Notes: generated by a model from the letters alone, not told the origin. Positions 53,621-62,515 are shown, counted from the stretch's first letter. The stretch: DNA of 64,000 nucleotides from Bog-532 sp036495425 (GCA_036495425.1 DASXMW010000031.1:1-64000), one strand, 5' to 3'. Numbers and translations: made by a program.

Positions 53621-55299
53621 GCTGAAGCCTCCGCGGTGGTCCAGCGCCCGATCTCATCGTCGAGCACGGTGAGCGGGATCGCGCCGTTGCCCAGTACCGC
53701 GTGGTGGAACCGGTGCAGCTCGAACCGGGACCCGAGCGCGTGGCGGGCCTGCTCGCGCAGGCGCACGATCTCGCGGCGGCCGGTCACGTAGGCCAGCGCC
53801 TGGCCGGGCCAGCCGATGTAGCGGTCGATCTCGTTGCGCACGTTGGCTTGGGTGGTGGCGGTGCGGGAGTACATGAATTCCATGGCCTGCCGCCGCGACC
53901 AGCCGAGGTGGTGCAGGCCGGTGTCCACCACCAGCCGGCAGGCGCGCAGCGAGGCGAAGGACAGCATGCCCAGCCGGGCCATCGGGCTGTCGTAGAGGCC
54001 GATCTCGTCGGCCAGCCGCTCGGCGTACAGGCCCCAGCCCTCGTTGAAGGCGCACAGCTCGGTGTCGATGTGCCGCCGGTAGCGCGGGATGTCGAGGGTC
54101 TGGGCCAAGGCCAGCTGCAGGTGGTGCCCGGGCACCGATTCGTGGAAGGCCAGCGCCTGGTACTCGTAGCGGTAGCGCTGGCCCGGATCGGTGGTCAGCA
54201 GGCAGTGCGCGCCGGGGCGGCTGCCGTCGGCGGCCGGGGGCCGGTAGTAGGCCAGCGCGCTGTTGTCGGCGTCGATCGGGTTGATCTCCTCGATGGCGCA
54301 GGCCGGGATGTCGTAGGGCTCGAAGCAGCGGCCGCGGGCGGCTTCGGCCCGGTCGAGGGCGTCCTGGGCGGTGGCGATGATCTCCTGGCGGGTCCGGAAG
54401 CGCAGCGCCGGGTCGTCGCGCAGCCGGGCCGCGATGACCGCGAAGTCGGTCTCGCCGAGGGCTTCGCGCCCGATTTTCGACCACCGGCCGGACAGCTCGT
54501 CCAGCTCGGCCAGGCCGATGGCGTGGATCTCCTCCGGCGCCAGCGTGGTGGTGGTGTGCCGCGCGACCGCGGCCCGGTAGCCGGCCTCGCCGCCGGGGAT
54601 CTCCCGGATGCCGGCCCGGTCGTCGGGCCGGGCCAGCGGGGCCAGGTCGTGGCGCAGCAGGCCGGCCAGCCGCTGCATGGCGGGCCTGATCGTGCCGGTC
54701 AGGTGGGTGGTCGCCGCTTCCAGCACCGCCTCGTCCGCGTCGCGGGCCGGCTTGAGCAGGTCATCGTCGGCTACCGGCCGGGCCAGGTAGCCGGTCAGCT
54801 GGCGGATGGACTGCTCGACCCCCATGACGGTGGGGGTCCGGCCGTCCGCGGCTTCGGTCAGGTACCGCTGGCCGATGGCGTCGAAGGTGGCGCCGATTTT
54901 CGACAGCCGGCTGAGGTAGCGTTCGGCCGCGCCGGGGCCATCGGTGGTCATGGCGGGCACGGCCTGGAAGATCAGGCCCTGGCGGCTGACGTAGCCCTGG
55001 GCCGAGGCGTTGGCCGCCCACAGCGAGTGCTCGGCGTCGGCGCGGGCTCCTTCGACCAGGGCGGTGAGCACCCCGAGATCCACGCGCTGGGCGTCGGTGA
55101 GGCCCGCGGGGCCGATCGCGGCCACCTGGTGGCCGATGGCGGCGAGGTCCAGGGCGGCCCGCTGGCTGGCCTCCCGGCTCGGATCGCAGGTCAGGCCGTC
55201 GAAGTCGGCCACCCCGAGCAGGGTCGCGTTGTACGGGTCGTAACCGTGCTGGACGGCGAAGTACGCCTCGCCGAGACGGCCGAGTTCAGCTGCGGACAT
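53617..55299 (-). CDS. DUF885 zinc metallopeptidase-like protein
   Basis: A 560-residue DUF885 protein. The metal site is 'ALAFHESVPGHHLQLALAQ' near residue 385 (HExxxGHH form) with a downstream Glu in 'CAFNEGWGLYAERLADEIG', matching the M32-like metallopeptidase architecture. It probably cleaves small peptides. There is no signal peptide. The ATG at 55299 lies 14 bp inside the end of the RpiR gene, and its stop overlaps the PanE start, so all are one operon with the asparaginase. Confidence 0.92.
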   Translation of the reverse strand: MSAAELGRLGEAYFAVQHGYDPYNATLLGVADFDGLTCDPSREASQRAALDLAAIGHQVAAIGPAGLTDAQRVDLGVLTALVEGARADAEHSLWAANASAQGYVSRQGLIFQAVPAMTTDGPGAAERYLSRLSKIGATFDAIGQRYLTEAADGRTPTVMGVEQSIRQLTGYLARPVADDDLLKPARDADEAVLEAATTHLTGTIRPAMQRLAGLLRHDLAPLARPDDRAGIREIPGGEAGYRAAVARHTTTTLAPEEIHAIGLAELDELSGRWSKIGREALGETDFAVIAARLRDDPALRFRTRQEIIATAQDALDRAEAARGRCFEPYDIPACAIEEINPIDADNSALAYYRPPAADGSRPGAHCLLTTDPGQRYRYEYQALAFHESVPGHHLQLALAQTLDIPRYRRHIDTELCAFNEGWGLYAERLADEIGLYDSPMARLGMLSFASLRACRLVVDTGLHHLGWSRRQAMEFMYSRTATTQANVRNEIDRYIGWPGQALAYVTGRREIVRLREQARHALGSRFELHRFHHAVLGNGAIPLTVLDDEIGRWTTAEASA

Positions 55300-56161
55300 G
55301 GAGGGCCCGGTAGATGTGCACTGATCGCTCCCAGTCGGCCATGCGCTCGATGGCCGCCTCGCCCACGCCATGGAAGACGGCGTCGGCCAGGCTCTCGGCC
55401 AGCACGAGCAGCGCGGCGAACGAGTCGAAGGGGACCCCGTCCAGCGCGACCGGCAGCACGATGTCCGCTTCGTCGGCCGACGGGGAGAGTGATTCGTCGG
55501 TGATCAGGATGACGCTGGCCCCGCGGGCCCTGGCCATCGAGACGACCTCTCTGGCCGCCAGCTCGTGCCGCCGCAGGTCGAACACGATCGCCACCGAGTC
55601 CCGGCCGGCCCGCAGGTACTTGCCGACGTCGGCGCCGAGCGGCTCGTCGGCGTAGTCCACGTTCGGGATCAGCTGGTCCAGCTGCATGGCCAGCATGCGG
55701 GCGACCAGCCGGGAGAAGTAGCCGCCGGAGACGACCACGTGCCTGGGGTGGCCGGCCAGCAGGGCCACGGCGCGCTCGATCTCCCCCGGCGGCACGGTCT
55801 CCGGCAGCCGGTTGACCAGCCGGGCCCGCTGGCCGACCGCCTGGGCGAAGACGCTGGCCTCGGCCGAGGCGGCCCGGTGGGCCCGGGCCCGGCTCAGCGG
55901 GCTCATCGACCGGGTGACCTCGGCCCGCAGCCGGTCCTGGAACTCGGGGTAGCTGCCGAACCCGAGCCGGGCCAGCAGCCTCAGCACGGTGGGCTTGCTG
56001 GTCCCGGCCGCGGCGGCCAGCGCGGCCGTGCTCTCCAGTCCCGCACCCGGGTAGCGGGCCAGCAGGGTCCGGGCCACCTTCCGCTCGGCCGGGGTGAGCT
56101 CGTCCATCCGCTGGAAGATCTCGTCCCGCAGCGGTAGCTGGGCGGCCGGGGCTTCGGTCAT
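55286..56161 (-). CDS. MurR/RpiR-family transcriptional regulator
   Basis: A 291-residue regulator with an N-terminal HTH_6 domain (about 12-85, 'LTPAERKVARTLLARYPGAG' and 'AAAAGTSKPTVLRLLARLGF') and a C-terminal SIS domain (about 125-260, 'RHVVVSGGYFSRLVARMLAM', 'RGASVILITDESLSPSADEA'). SIS domains sense phosphosugars or amino sugars. Here it sits between an isoaspartyl-peptidase and a metallopeptidase gene, with start 7 bp after the asparaginase stop, suggesting it controls a peptide or cell-wall-fragment salvage operon. Confidence 0.93.
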   Translation of the reverse strand: MTEAPAAQLPLRDEIFQRMDELTPAERKVARTLLARYPGAGLESTAALAAAAGTSKPTVLRLLARLGFGSYPEFQDRLRAEVTRSMSPLSRARAHRAASAEASVFAQAVGQRARLVNRLPETVPPGEIERAVALLAGHPRHVVVSGGYFSRLVARMLAMQLDQLIPNVDYADEPLGADVGKYLRAGRDSVAIVFDLRRHELAAREVVSMARARGASVILITDESLSPSADEADIVLPVALDGVPFDSFAALLVLAESLADAVFHGVGEAAIERMADWERSVHIYRALHVRS

Positions 56162-56168
56162 GGCGCGC

Positions 56169-57095
56169 TCATGTCGTGACGGCCGGCTCGGCGCCGGGAC
56201 CGCGGGCCGAGAACATCATCGGCGAGTTGTGGGCCACCACCACGCGGCCGTCGCCGCCCACCGCGACCACGCCGCCGGTGGCGCCGCGCTGGGTCAGTTC
56301 CTGCTCGAAGGTGGCCCGGACCGCCGCGGCCAGGCTGGCGCGCGAGTAGCGGATGCGGGCCGCGATGTCGTAGGCGACCACGCCGCGGATGAAGGCCTCG
56401 CCGTCGCCCGTGGACGACACCGCGACGACGTCGTCGCGGGCGTACACGCCGGCGCCGACGATGGGGCTGTCACCGACCCGCCCGTCGGCCTGGCCGGTCA
56501 TCCCGCCGGTGGAGGTGGCGGCGGCCACGCGGCCGGCCGCGTCGCGGGCCACCGCGCCGACCGTCCCGTGCCGGGCCGCGGCCACGCGTCCGCCCAGGAC
56601 CCGGTCCAGCTCCTGCTGGCGCGGTTCGGTCACGAACCAGCCGGGCTCGACCACGTCGAGGCCGTACCCGGCCACCAGCCCGGCGGCCGGGTCGATCAGG
56701 AGCACGTGATCGGTCTGCTCCATCACCCGGCGAGCCAGCCGGACCGGATTACGCGCGTATTTGGAGGCGGCCACGGCCCCGGCCCGCCCGGAACCGGTCA
56801 TCACCGAGGCGTCCAGCTCGGCCCGCCCGCTGGCGGTGAGGGCGGCGCCCCGGCCCGCGTTGAACAGCGGGTCGTCCTCCAGCGCCACCACGCTGGCGCA
56901 GACGGCGTCCAGGGCCGACCCGCCCGCGGCCAGTACCTGCCATCCGGCCTGGTAGGCGGCCCGCAGCCCGTTCTCGTAGGGGGCCCGGCCCACCGGATCC
57001 AGCTCCAGGACCCGGCCTCCGGCCCCGCCGTGCAGGGCCAGGCTCGGCCCCTCCCCCGGCGGCGCCACCTCGAACAGGCGCGTCGTGATCGTCAT
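56169..57095 (-). CDS. isoaspartyl peptidase / type 2 L-asparaginase
   Basis: A 308-residue Ntn-hydrolase precursor of the plant-type asparaginase family. The autocatalytic cleavage site precedes Thr178 in 'ARHGTVGAVARDAAG', which becomes the N-terminal nucleophile of the beta chain. 'LALHGGAGGRV' and 'LFNAGRGAALTASGRAELDA' are alpha-chain signatures and 'TSTGGMTGQADGRVGDSPIV' holds the substrate-binding residues. It releases Asp from isoaspartyl dipeptides or deamidates Asn. ATG at 57095 with GGAG upstream. First gene of the operon. Confidence 0.94.
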   Translation of the reverse strand: MTITTRLFEVAPPGEGPSLALHGGAGGRVLELDPVGRAPYENGLRAAYQAGWQVLAAGGSALDAVCASVVALEDDPLFNAGRGAALTASGRAELDASVMTGSGRAGAVAASKYARNPVRLARRVMEQTDHVLLIDPAAGLVAGYGLDVVEPGWFVTEPRQQELDRVLGGRVAAARHGTVGAVARDAAGRVAAATSTGGMTGQADGRVGDSPIVGAGVYARDDVVAVSSTGDGEAFIRGVVAYDIAARIRYSRASLAAAVRATFEQELTQRGATGGVVAVGGDGRVVVAHNSPMMFSARGPGAEPAVTT

Positions 57096-57275
57096 CAGCC
57101 CGCTCCGATCATTGCTGCCGTTTGTTACTTCAGTGATTGTTAATGGCGAAGATGTACCACACGTTACAGAACGGGACTGCTGCCGGGAAGCTGGGCCGGC
57201 CGCGGCAAAGCTGTTCAAATGTGGGGGAAGGCTTCGACGCGGCGGGAGGTCGGCGTGCAGGGAAACGGCGAATCA
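57096..57275. promoter_or_regulatory. divergent promoter region of asparaginase and PLP-enzyme genes
   Basis: A 180-bp gap with an AT-richer segment at 57116-57167 (TGTTACTTCAGTGATTGTTA and CACACGTTACAGAAC) in otherwise GC-rich DNA. GTTAC occurs twice (57121 and 57163). It probably holds both promoters and the RpiR site; no exact operator can be defined. Confidence 0.45.
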
Positions 57276-58421
57276 ATGGACACGGTGGCGGTGCACGGCG
57301 GGGAACGGCGCCCCGGTCCGGAAGGCTCGGTAGTCTTCCCCATCTACCAGGGCACGGTGTACGAGGTCGAGCCGGGCACCAGCTATCACGACCTCAAGTA
57401 CATCCGGCTCAACTCGACCCCGTCCCAGCAGTACCTGCACGACAAGCTGGCCGCGCTGGAAGGCGCCGAGGCCGCGCTGGCCACCTCGTCCGGGATGGCG
57501 GCGGTGACCACGATCCTGCTCAGCCTGATGCGGGCCGGGGACCACGTACTGGCCAGCGACTGCCTCTACGGCGGCTCCCACGACTTCCTGACCGAGCATG
57601 CGGCCGGCCTGGGCTGGTCGGTCACGTTCGTGGACGCCGGGCGGCCCGAGACCTGGGACGCGGCCCGCACCGAGCGGACCAGGGTGTTCCTGGTCGAGAC
57701 CATCACCAACCCGCTCATGCGGGTCGGGGTGCTCGGCCAGGTGGCCGACTACGGGCGGCGCGAGGGCATCGTGACCGTCATCGACAACACGTTCGCCTCG
57801 CCGGTGAACTTCCACCCCCTCGACGCCGGGTTCGATGTGGTCTTCCACAGCGCGACCAAGTACCTGGGCGGCCACTCGGACCTGGTCGCCGGGGCGATCA
57901 TGGGCTCCGGGGAGCGGATCGAGCAGGTCCGCAAGACCCTCAACCTCTTCGGGGCCACGCTCGACCCGCATGCGGGCTTCCTGCTGGCCCGGGGCATCAA
58001 GACCCTGGCCCTGCGGGTGCAGGCCCAGAACGCCAACGCGCTGGCCCTGGCCCAGTTCCTGGCCGGGCATCCGGCGGTGGCGGCGGTCAACTACCCCGGG
58101 CTGGCGTCACACCCCGACCACGGGCACGCGGCCAAGCTGCTGTCCGGTTTCGGCGGCATGCTGAGCCTGCGGCTGCACGGCGGCGAGCCCGCCGCGCAGA
58201 CCCTGCTGGGCTCGGTGACCCTGGCCTATGCGGCGCCCAGCCTGGGCGGGGTCGAATCGCTCATCACCCAGCCCGCCGTCACCTCGCACGCGGGCATGAC
58301 CGCCGCGGACCGGGAACGGATCGGCATCACCGACGACCTGGTCCGGGTCAGCTGCGGCATCGAGGGCACCGGCGATCTGATCGCCGACTTCGGCCAGGCC
58401 CTGGACCAGATCGGCGGCTGA
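57276..58421 (+). CDS. Cys/Met-metabolism PLP enzyme
   Basis: A 381-residue enzyme of the cystathionine gamma-synthase/beta-lyase/methionine gamma-lyase family. The PLP Lys is K195 in 'FHSATKYLGGHSD'; 'SGMAAVTTILLSLMRAGDH' and 'VIDNTFASPVNF' are cofactor blocks. It performs beta- or gamma-elimination or replacement on sulfur amino acids. 'GGVESLITQPAVTSHAGM' favours the lyase/gamma-synthase group; the exact reaction is open. ATG at 57276 fits the family start ('DTVAVHGG'). Ten bp ahead of an MFS exporter, with which it is cotranscribed. Confidence 0.94.
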   Translation: MDTVAVHGGERRPGPEGSVVFPIYQGTVYEVEPGTSYHDLKYIRLNSTPSQQYLHDKLAALEGAEAALATSSGMAAVTTILLSLMRAGDHVLASDCLYGGSHDFLTEHAAGLGWSVTFVDAGRPETWDAARTERTRVFLVETITNPLMRVGVLGQVADYGRREGIVTVIDNTFASPVNFHPLDAGFDVVFHSATKYLGGHSDLVAGAIMGSGERIEQVRKTLNLFGATLDPHAGFLLARGIKTLALRVQAQNANALALAQFLAGHPAVAAVNYPGLASHPDHGHAAKLLSGFGGMLSLRLHGGEPAAQTLLGSVTLAYAAPSLGGVESLITQPAVTSHAGMTAADRERIGITDDLVRVSCGIEGTGDLIADFGQALDQIGG

Positions 58422-58430
58422 GCCTGGGGC

Positions 58431-59897
58431 ATGCGCATCAGCCAGAAGGCAGCGGTCAGCGTGGTGTTCGTCGCGGCCATGTTCATGAGCATCATGGACG
58501 CGACCATCGTCAACGTCGCGCTGCCCACCATCGGCCGGGACTTCAAGGTGCCGGCCACGTCGGTGGACTCGGTCGCGATCGCGTTCCTGGTCAGCCTGGC
58601 CGTGTTCATCCCCGCGTCCGGCTGGCTCGGCGACCGCTTCGGGGGCAAACGGGTCCTGCTGGCCGCCATCGTGGTGTTCACCGCGGCCTCGGCGCTGTGC
58701 GGGCTGGCCGCCAGCCTGGGCGAGCTGGTCGCGTTCCGGATCCTGCAGGGCGCGGGCGGCGGCATGCTGGCCCCGGTCGGGATGGCCATGCTGTTCCGGG
58801 TGTTTCCGCCCGCGGAGCGGATCCGGGCCTCGGCCATCCTCACCGTCCCGACCACGTTCGCCCCGGCCCTCGGCCCGGTGCTGGGCGGCCTGCTGGCCAC
58901 CGACCTGTCCTGGCGGTGGGTGTTCTACGTGAACGTGCCGATCGGGATGGCGGCCTTCGCCTTCGGCGCGCTGTTCGTCGAACAGTCCAGGCAGGAGCAG
59001 CCGGGCCGGTTCGACCTGGCCGGCTTCATCCTGTCCGGGCTGGGCCTGGGCCTGCTGATGTACGGGGTGTCGGAAGGGCCGGACCTGGGCTGGCACCGGG
59101 CCGAGGTGCTGGCCACGATCGCGGCCGGGGCGGTGCTGCTGGCGGCCATGGTGGTGGTCGAGCTGCGGTCGCCCGCGCCAATGGTCGACCTGCGGCTGCT
59201 CGGCAACCGCCTGTTCCGGGCGGGCAACGGGGTCACGATCCTGGCCTCGGTCGCCTTCCTCGGCACCCTGTACGCGATCTCGCTGTACTACCAGGACGGC
59301 CGGGGCCTGAGCGCGCTTGCCTCCGGGCTGAGCACCTTCCCGGAGGCGCTCGGGGTCATGGCCGGCGCGCAGCTGGCCAGCCGGGTGCTGTACCCGCGCC
59401 TCGGCCCCCGCCGGCACATCACCATCGGGCTGATCGGGACCGCGGGCTCGATCGCCCTGCTGGCCCTGATGGGGCCGCACACCAGCCTGTGGTGGGCGCG
59501 GCTGCTCATGCTCACCCTGGGGCTGTCCATGGCCCAGGTGTTCGTCCCGGTCCAGGCCGCGTCGTTCGCCACCATCACCCCGGCCGCCACCGGCCGGGCC
59601 GCCACCATGTTCAACGCCATCCGCCAGCTCGGCGGCGCGGTCGGCGTGGCCCTGCTGACCACCGTCATCGTGGCCGTCGGGCCGGTCCACCTGGTCGCCG
59701 GGCACCCGGTGCCCAACCTGGACGCCTACCGGGCCGCCTTCCTGGCCGCGGCCGCCATCGCCCTGTGCGGCGTCGCCTGCTCGCTGCGGATCCACGACGC
59801 CGACGCGGCCGCCACCATGCCCGGCCGCGGCCACCGCCGCGGTCACGGTCGCGGTCAGCCCGATGCCGAGCCAGGTCCCGAGGCCCGGGCGGCCTGA
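58431..59897 (+). CDS. MFS exporter, DHA2/EmrB type
   Basis: A 488-residue 14-helix drug:H+ antiporter. Helix 1 motif D1 is 'MFMSIMDATIVNVALPTI'; motif A is 'GWLGDRFGGKRVLL'; antiporter motif C is 'TTFAPALGPVLGGLLA'. The last 25 residues are basic and His-rich ('PGRGHRRGHGRGQPD'). It starts ten bp after the Cys/Met PLP enzyme, suggesting export of that enzyme's product or of a toxic sulfur compound. Confidence 0.94.
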   Translation: MRISQKAAVSVVFVAAMFMSIMDATIVNVALPTIGRDFKVPATSVDSVAIAFLVSLAVFIPASGWLGDRFGGKRVLLAAIVVFTAASALCGLAASLGELVAFRILQGAGGGMLAPVGMAMLFRVFPPAERIRASAILTVPTTFAPALGPVLGGLLATDLSWRWVFYVNVPIGMAAFAFGALFVEQSRQEQPGRFDLAGFILSGLGLGLLMYGVSEGPDLGWHRAEVLATIAAGAVLLAAMVVVELRSPAPMVDLRLLGNRLFRAGNGVTILASVAFLGTLYAISLYYQDGRGLSALASGLSTFPEALGVMAGAQLASRVLYPRLGPRRHITIGLIGTAGSIALLALMGPHTSLWWARLLMLTLGLSMAQVFVPVQAASFATITPAATGRAATMFNAIRQLGGAVGVALLTTVIVAVGPVHLVAGHPVPNLDAYRAAFLAAAAIALCGVACSLRIHDADAAATMPGRGHRRGHGRGQPDAEPGPEARAA

Positions 59898-59908
59898 CCG
59901 GGCGCTGC

Positions 59909-60925
59909 TCAGGGGCGCAGGGCCAGCTTGCCGATGGTGGCCCGGGCTTCCAGTTCCGCGAGCGCCTTGGGACCGTCGGCCAGGTCATAGGTGGCGGGCT
60001 GGCTGGGGGCGAGCACCGCGGCGGCGATGAGCGCGAACAGCTCGGCCATGACCTCACCGAAGAGCCGCGGCGCGGCCTGGATCAGCACGCCGATGTTGAG
60101 GCCGATCACGTGGACCTGGTGCCGGTAGACCAGGTCCCAGTTGGTGACCGGGGCCTCGCCGCCGGCCAGGCCGTAGACGACGACCCGGCCGGTGACCCGC
60201 CGGGCCGCGGCCAGGCTGGCGCCGAGGATGGCGCCGCCGGCCGACTCCAGCACGAGGTCGGCGCCAGCGCCGCCGGTCAGCCGCTGGACCTCGGCGGCCA
60301 GACCGGGGTCGCGGGAATCGAGGACGTGGTCGGCGCCCAGGGCCCGCACGGTCTCGTGCTTGCCGGGCGAGGCGGCGGCGATGACGATCGCGCCGTAGTG
60401 CCGGGCCATCGTCACCGCGGCCTGGCCGGTCGCGCCCGCGGCGGCCTGGATCAGCACGGTCTGCCCGGCGGCGATCTGCCCTAGGGGCCGGAGCGCGGCC
60501 AGCGCGGTGGGCCAGTTCACCAGCAGGCCCAGCGCCTGCTCCGCGGTCCAGCCGGCCGGCACCGGCACCACCGCGGCCGCGGGCAGCGCCGCGTACTCGG
60601 CGAAGGCGCCGCAGCCGATGCCGGCACCGACGACCCGGGCGCCGGGTTCCAGCCCGATGGCGGCCGCGCCGGTCTCGGTGATCTCGCCGGTGGCGGCGAT
60701 CTCGCCGGCCGCCTCGAAGCCGGCCAGGTACGGGGGGCGGGGGCCGCCCAGGAACGTGCCGTGGGCCTGCGAGAGGTCGACGAAGTTGACCCCGGCGGCG
60801 GCGACCCGGAGCAGGACCTCGTCCGGGCCCGGAACCGGGACCGGCGCGTCGGTGATCAGGCGCAGGTCCTGCGGGCCGTTCAGGGACGTCTGCTGCAGGG
60901 CGCGCATGGTGGCGGGGACGGTCAT
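59909..60925 (-). CDS. zinc-independent quinone oxidoreductase-like MDR protein
   Basis: A 338-residue medium-chain dehydrogenase/reductase. The N-terminal GroES-like domain has 'EVLLRVAAAGVNFVDLSQA' and 'YLAGFEAAGEIAATG', and the NADPH loop is 'VLIQAAAGATGQAAVTMARH'. Catalytic-zinc Cys/His ligands are absent, as in QOR/NADPH:quinone reductases. Its Shine-Dalgarno, GGAAAGGAAG, is contained in one arm of a long hairpin whose other arm overlaps the sigma-factor stop codon, so its translation may depend on ribosomes finishing the sigma gene. Confidence 0.92.
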   Translation of the reverse strand: MTVPATMRALQQTSLNGPQDLRLITDAPVPVPGPDEVLLRVAAAGVNFVDLSQAHGTFLGGPRPPYLAGFEAAGEIAATGEITETGAAAIGLEPGARVVGAGIGCGAFAEYAALPAAAVVPVPAGWTAEQALGLLVNWPTALAALRPLGQIAAGQTVLIQAAAGATGQAAVTMARHYGAIVIAAASPGKHETVRALGADHVLDSRDPGLAAEVQRLTGGAGADLVLESAGGAILGASLAAARRVTGRVVVYGLAGGEAPVTNWDLVYRHQVHVIGLNIGVLIQAAPRLFGEVMAELFALIAAAVLAPSQPATYDLADGPKALAELEARATIGKLALRP

Positions 60926-60929
60926 GGTC

Positions 60930-61008
60930 AGCGGCTTCCTTTCCGGTTCGGTGATCGAGGCGGCTGCCTCTACCGGGAAGACCCGGCGAGAATCGGAAAG
61001 GAACCGCT
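60930..61008 (-). promoter_or_regulatory. hairpin masking the ribosome-binding site of the QOR-like gene
   Basis: In the RNA, the arm 61008-60994 (AGCGGTTCCTTTCCG in minus-strand sense) can pair with 60945-60930 (CGGAAAGGAAGCCGCT), with one bulged base. The second arm holds the Shine-Dalgarno and the first starts in the upstream stop codon. A small CCGGG-CCCGG hairpin (60973-60986) lies in the loop. Confidence 0.65.
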
Positions 61009-61976
61009 CACGTCACCTGGTCCGGCCGGAACCCGAACACGGTGACCAGGGCCGGGTCCCCGAAGGACGAGATCCGGCGGATGCCCGCGCCGGTCACGGT
61101 GAGCACGCAGATCCCGTACGGCTGGTAGTTCCCGTGCTGGTCACGGGTGTAGACCGCGGCCGCGGGCTGCCCGTTGGCGCTGGTGGCCAGCATGCGCCAG
61201 TCCCCCGGCGCGCCCAGCAGCTGGTCGCGCAGGAATGGGATACACGTCGTGCGGCCGGCGAACCAGGTCCGCAGCGGCGTGGCCTCGATGGTGGCGTCCT
61301 CGGTCAGGAGGCGCTCCAGCGCGGCCGTGTCGGCGTTCTCGAACGCCGCGATGTACTGGTCGAGCAGTGCCCGGGCTCGCGGCGTAGCGGGCTCGGTGAT
61401 CTGCCCGTCGGCGAGGGCGAGCTCCTTGAGCCGGCCCCGGGCGCGCTGGAGCGCACTCTTGACCGACACCGTGGTGGTGCCGAGCATGCCCGCGACCTCG
61501 CGGGCCGGGAAGGCCAGCACGTCGCGCAGGACCAGCACCGCCCGCTGCCGCGGCGGCAGGTACTGCAGGCTGGCGATGAGGGCCAGCCGCAGACCCTCGC
61601 GGGCGGCGACGATGGCCGCCGGATCGGCCGAGTCCGGGGTCACCATCGCGTCCGGCACCGGCTGCAGCCAGCTCACCTCGGCCCCGGCTTCTTCCGGGTA
61701 GGTTCCGGGATCCGGTTCCGGGCCGCCCAGGGCGGAGGGCAGCACGCGCCGGCCGGGCCGGGCCAGTTCGGTCAGGCAGGCGTTGGTGGCGATCTGGTAC
61801 AGCCAGGTGCGCACCGAGGACCTGCCCTCGAACCGGGGGTACCCGCGCCAGGCCCGCAGGTAGGTCTCCTGGACCAGATCCTCGGCGTCCTGGATCGAGC
61901 CGAGCATGCGGTAGCAGTGCGCCAGCAGCTCACGCCGGAACGGCTCGGCATCCTCGGCGAATCCCGCCGGTTCCAT
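61008..61976 (-). CDS. ECF sigma factor with SnoaL-like C-terminal domain
   Basis: A 322-residue extracytoplasmic-function sigma factor. Region 2 is 'LLAHCYRMLGSIQDAEDLVQ' with the -10 recognition 'ETYLRAWRGYPRFEGRSSVR'; region 4 is 'LPPRQRAVLVLRDVLAFPAR' then 'EVAGMLGTTTVSVKSALQRA'. Residues 195-322 are an NTF2/SnoaL-like domain ('LLDQYIAAFENADTAALERL'), as in SigG/SigJ-like ECF groups where this domain regulates activity instead of a separate anti-sigma factor. No anti-sigma gene is adjacent, which agrees. Divergent from a VOC gene. Confidence 0.94.
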   Translation of the reverse strand: MEPAGFAEDAEPFRRELLAHCYRMLGSIQDAEDLVQETYLRAWRGYPRFEGRSSVRTWLYQIATNACLTELARPGRRVLPSALGGPEPDPGTYPEEAGAEVSWLQPVPDAMVTPDSADPAAIVAAREGLRLALIASLQYLPPRQRAVLVLRDVLAFPAREVAGMLGTTTVSVKSALQRARGRLKELALADGQITEPATPRARALLDQYIAAFENADTAALERLLTEDATIEATPLRTWFAGRTTCIPFLRDQLLGAPGDWRMLATSANGQPAAAVYTRDQHGNYQPYGICVLTVTGAGIRRISSFGDPALVTVFGFRPDQVT

Positions 61977-62003
61977 CAGTTGCGATCCTCTCCCCCTGGT
62001 CTG

Positions 62004-62028
62004 CCGTCAACTATGCCGACCTTGACGG
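62004..62028. promoter_or_regulatory. dyad with outward TTGACGG between sigma and VOC genes
   Basis: CCGTCAA (62004-62010) and TTGACGG (62022-62028) form a perfect seven-base dyad with an 11-base centre. Each arm reads TTGACGG, a -35-like hexamer, toward its own gene, so it may be an operator or twin promoter element. Confidence 0.55.
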
Positions 62029-62101
62029 ACAGGAAAAGGAACCGGCCACTGCGGCCGGGGAGTCGGTTACGTTTTACTGGTACTGCCGGGAAGGGGAGAC
62101 G

Positions 62102-62509
62102 ATGCCAACGGTCAGCGTCCGATACATCGTCGACGACGTCGATGCCGCGATCGCCTTCTACCGGGACCACCTCGGCTTCACCGAGGTGATGCACCCGGCC
62201 CCGGCGTTCGCCATGCTGGCCCGGGGCGACCTGCGCCTGCTGCTCAGCGCGGCCGGGGGCGGCCCGGGCGGCGGCCAGGCCATGCCCGACGGCACCCTCC
62301 CCCAGCCCGGCGGCTGGAACCGGTTCGCGATCGAGGTCCCCGACCTGGCCGGCGCGGTCAGCGAACTGCGGGACCAGGGTGTGCGGTTCCGGAACGAGAT
62401 CGTCACCGGCGTCGGCGGCAAGCAGATCCTGGCCGAGGATCCGTCCGGCAACCCCGTGGAGCTGTTCGAGCCGATCCGGCCCGAAGCGCGGCTGTCGCCA
62501 CCGTCCTGA
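62102..62509 (+). CDS. VOC (glyoxalase/bleomycin-resistance fold) protein
   Basis: A 135-residue vicinal-oxygen-chelate protein. 'VRYIVDDVDAAIAFYRDHLG' opens the fold; 'NRFAIEVPDLAGAVSELRDQ' and 'ILAEDPSGNPVELFEPI' complete it, with the terminal Glu that is often a metal ligand. Function could be small-molecule resistance, epimerase or dioxygenase-like; none can be chosen. GGGAAGGGGAG precedes the ATG. Confidence 0.92.
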   Translation: MPTVSVRYIVDDVDAAIAFYRDHLGFTEVMHPAPAFAMLARGDLRLLLSAAGGGPGGGQAMPDGTLPQPGGWNRFAIEVPDLAGAVSELRDQGVRFRNEIVTGVGGKQILAEDPSGNPVELFEPIRPEARLSPPS

Positions 62510-62515
62510 ACGCGG

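Noticed and set aside
57137..60484. 1115-residue plus-strand ORF
   Set aside because: An alternative frame across the PLP enzyme, MFS and QOR-like genes; Arg/Gly/Pro-rich, with no domain.
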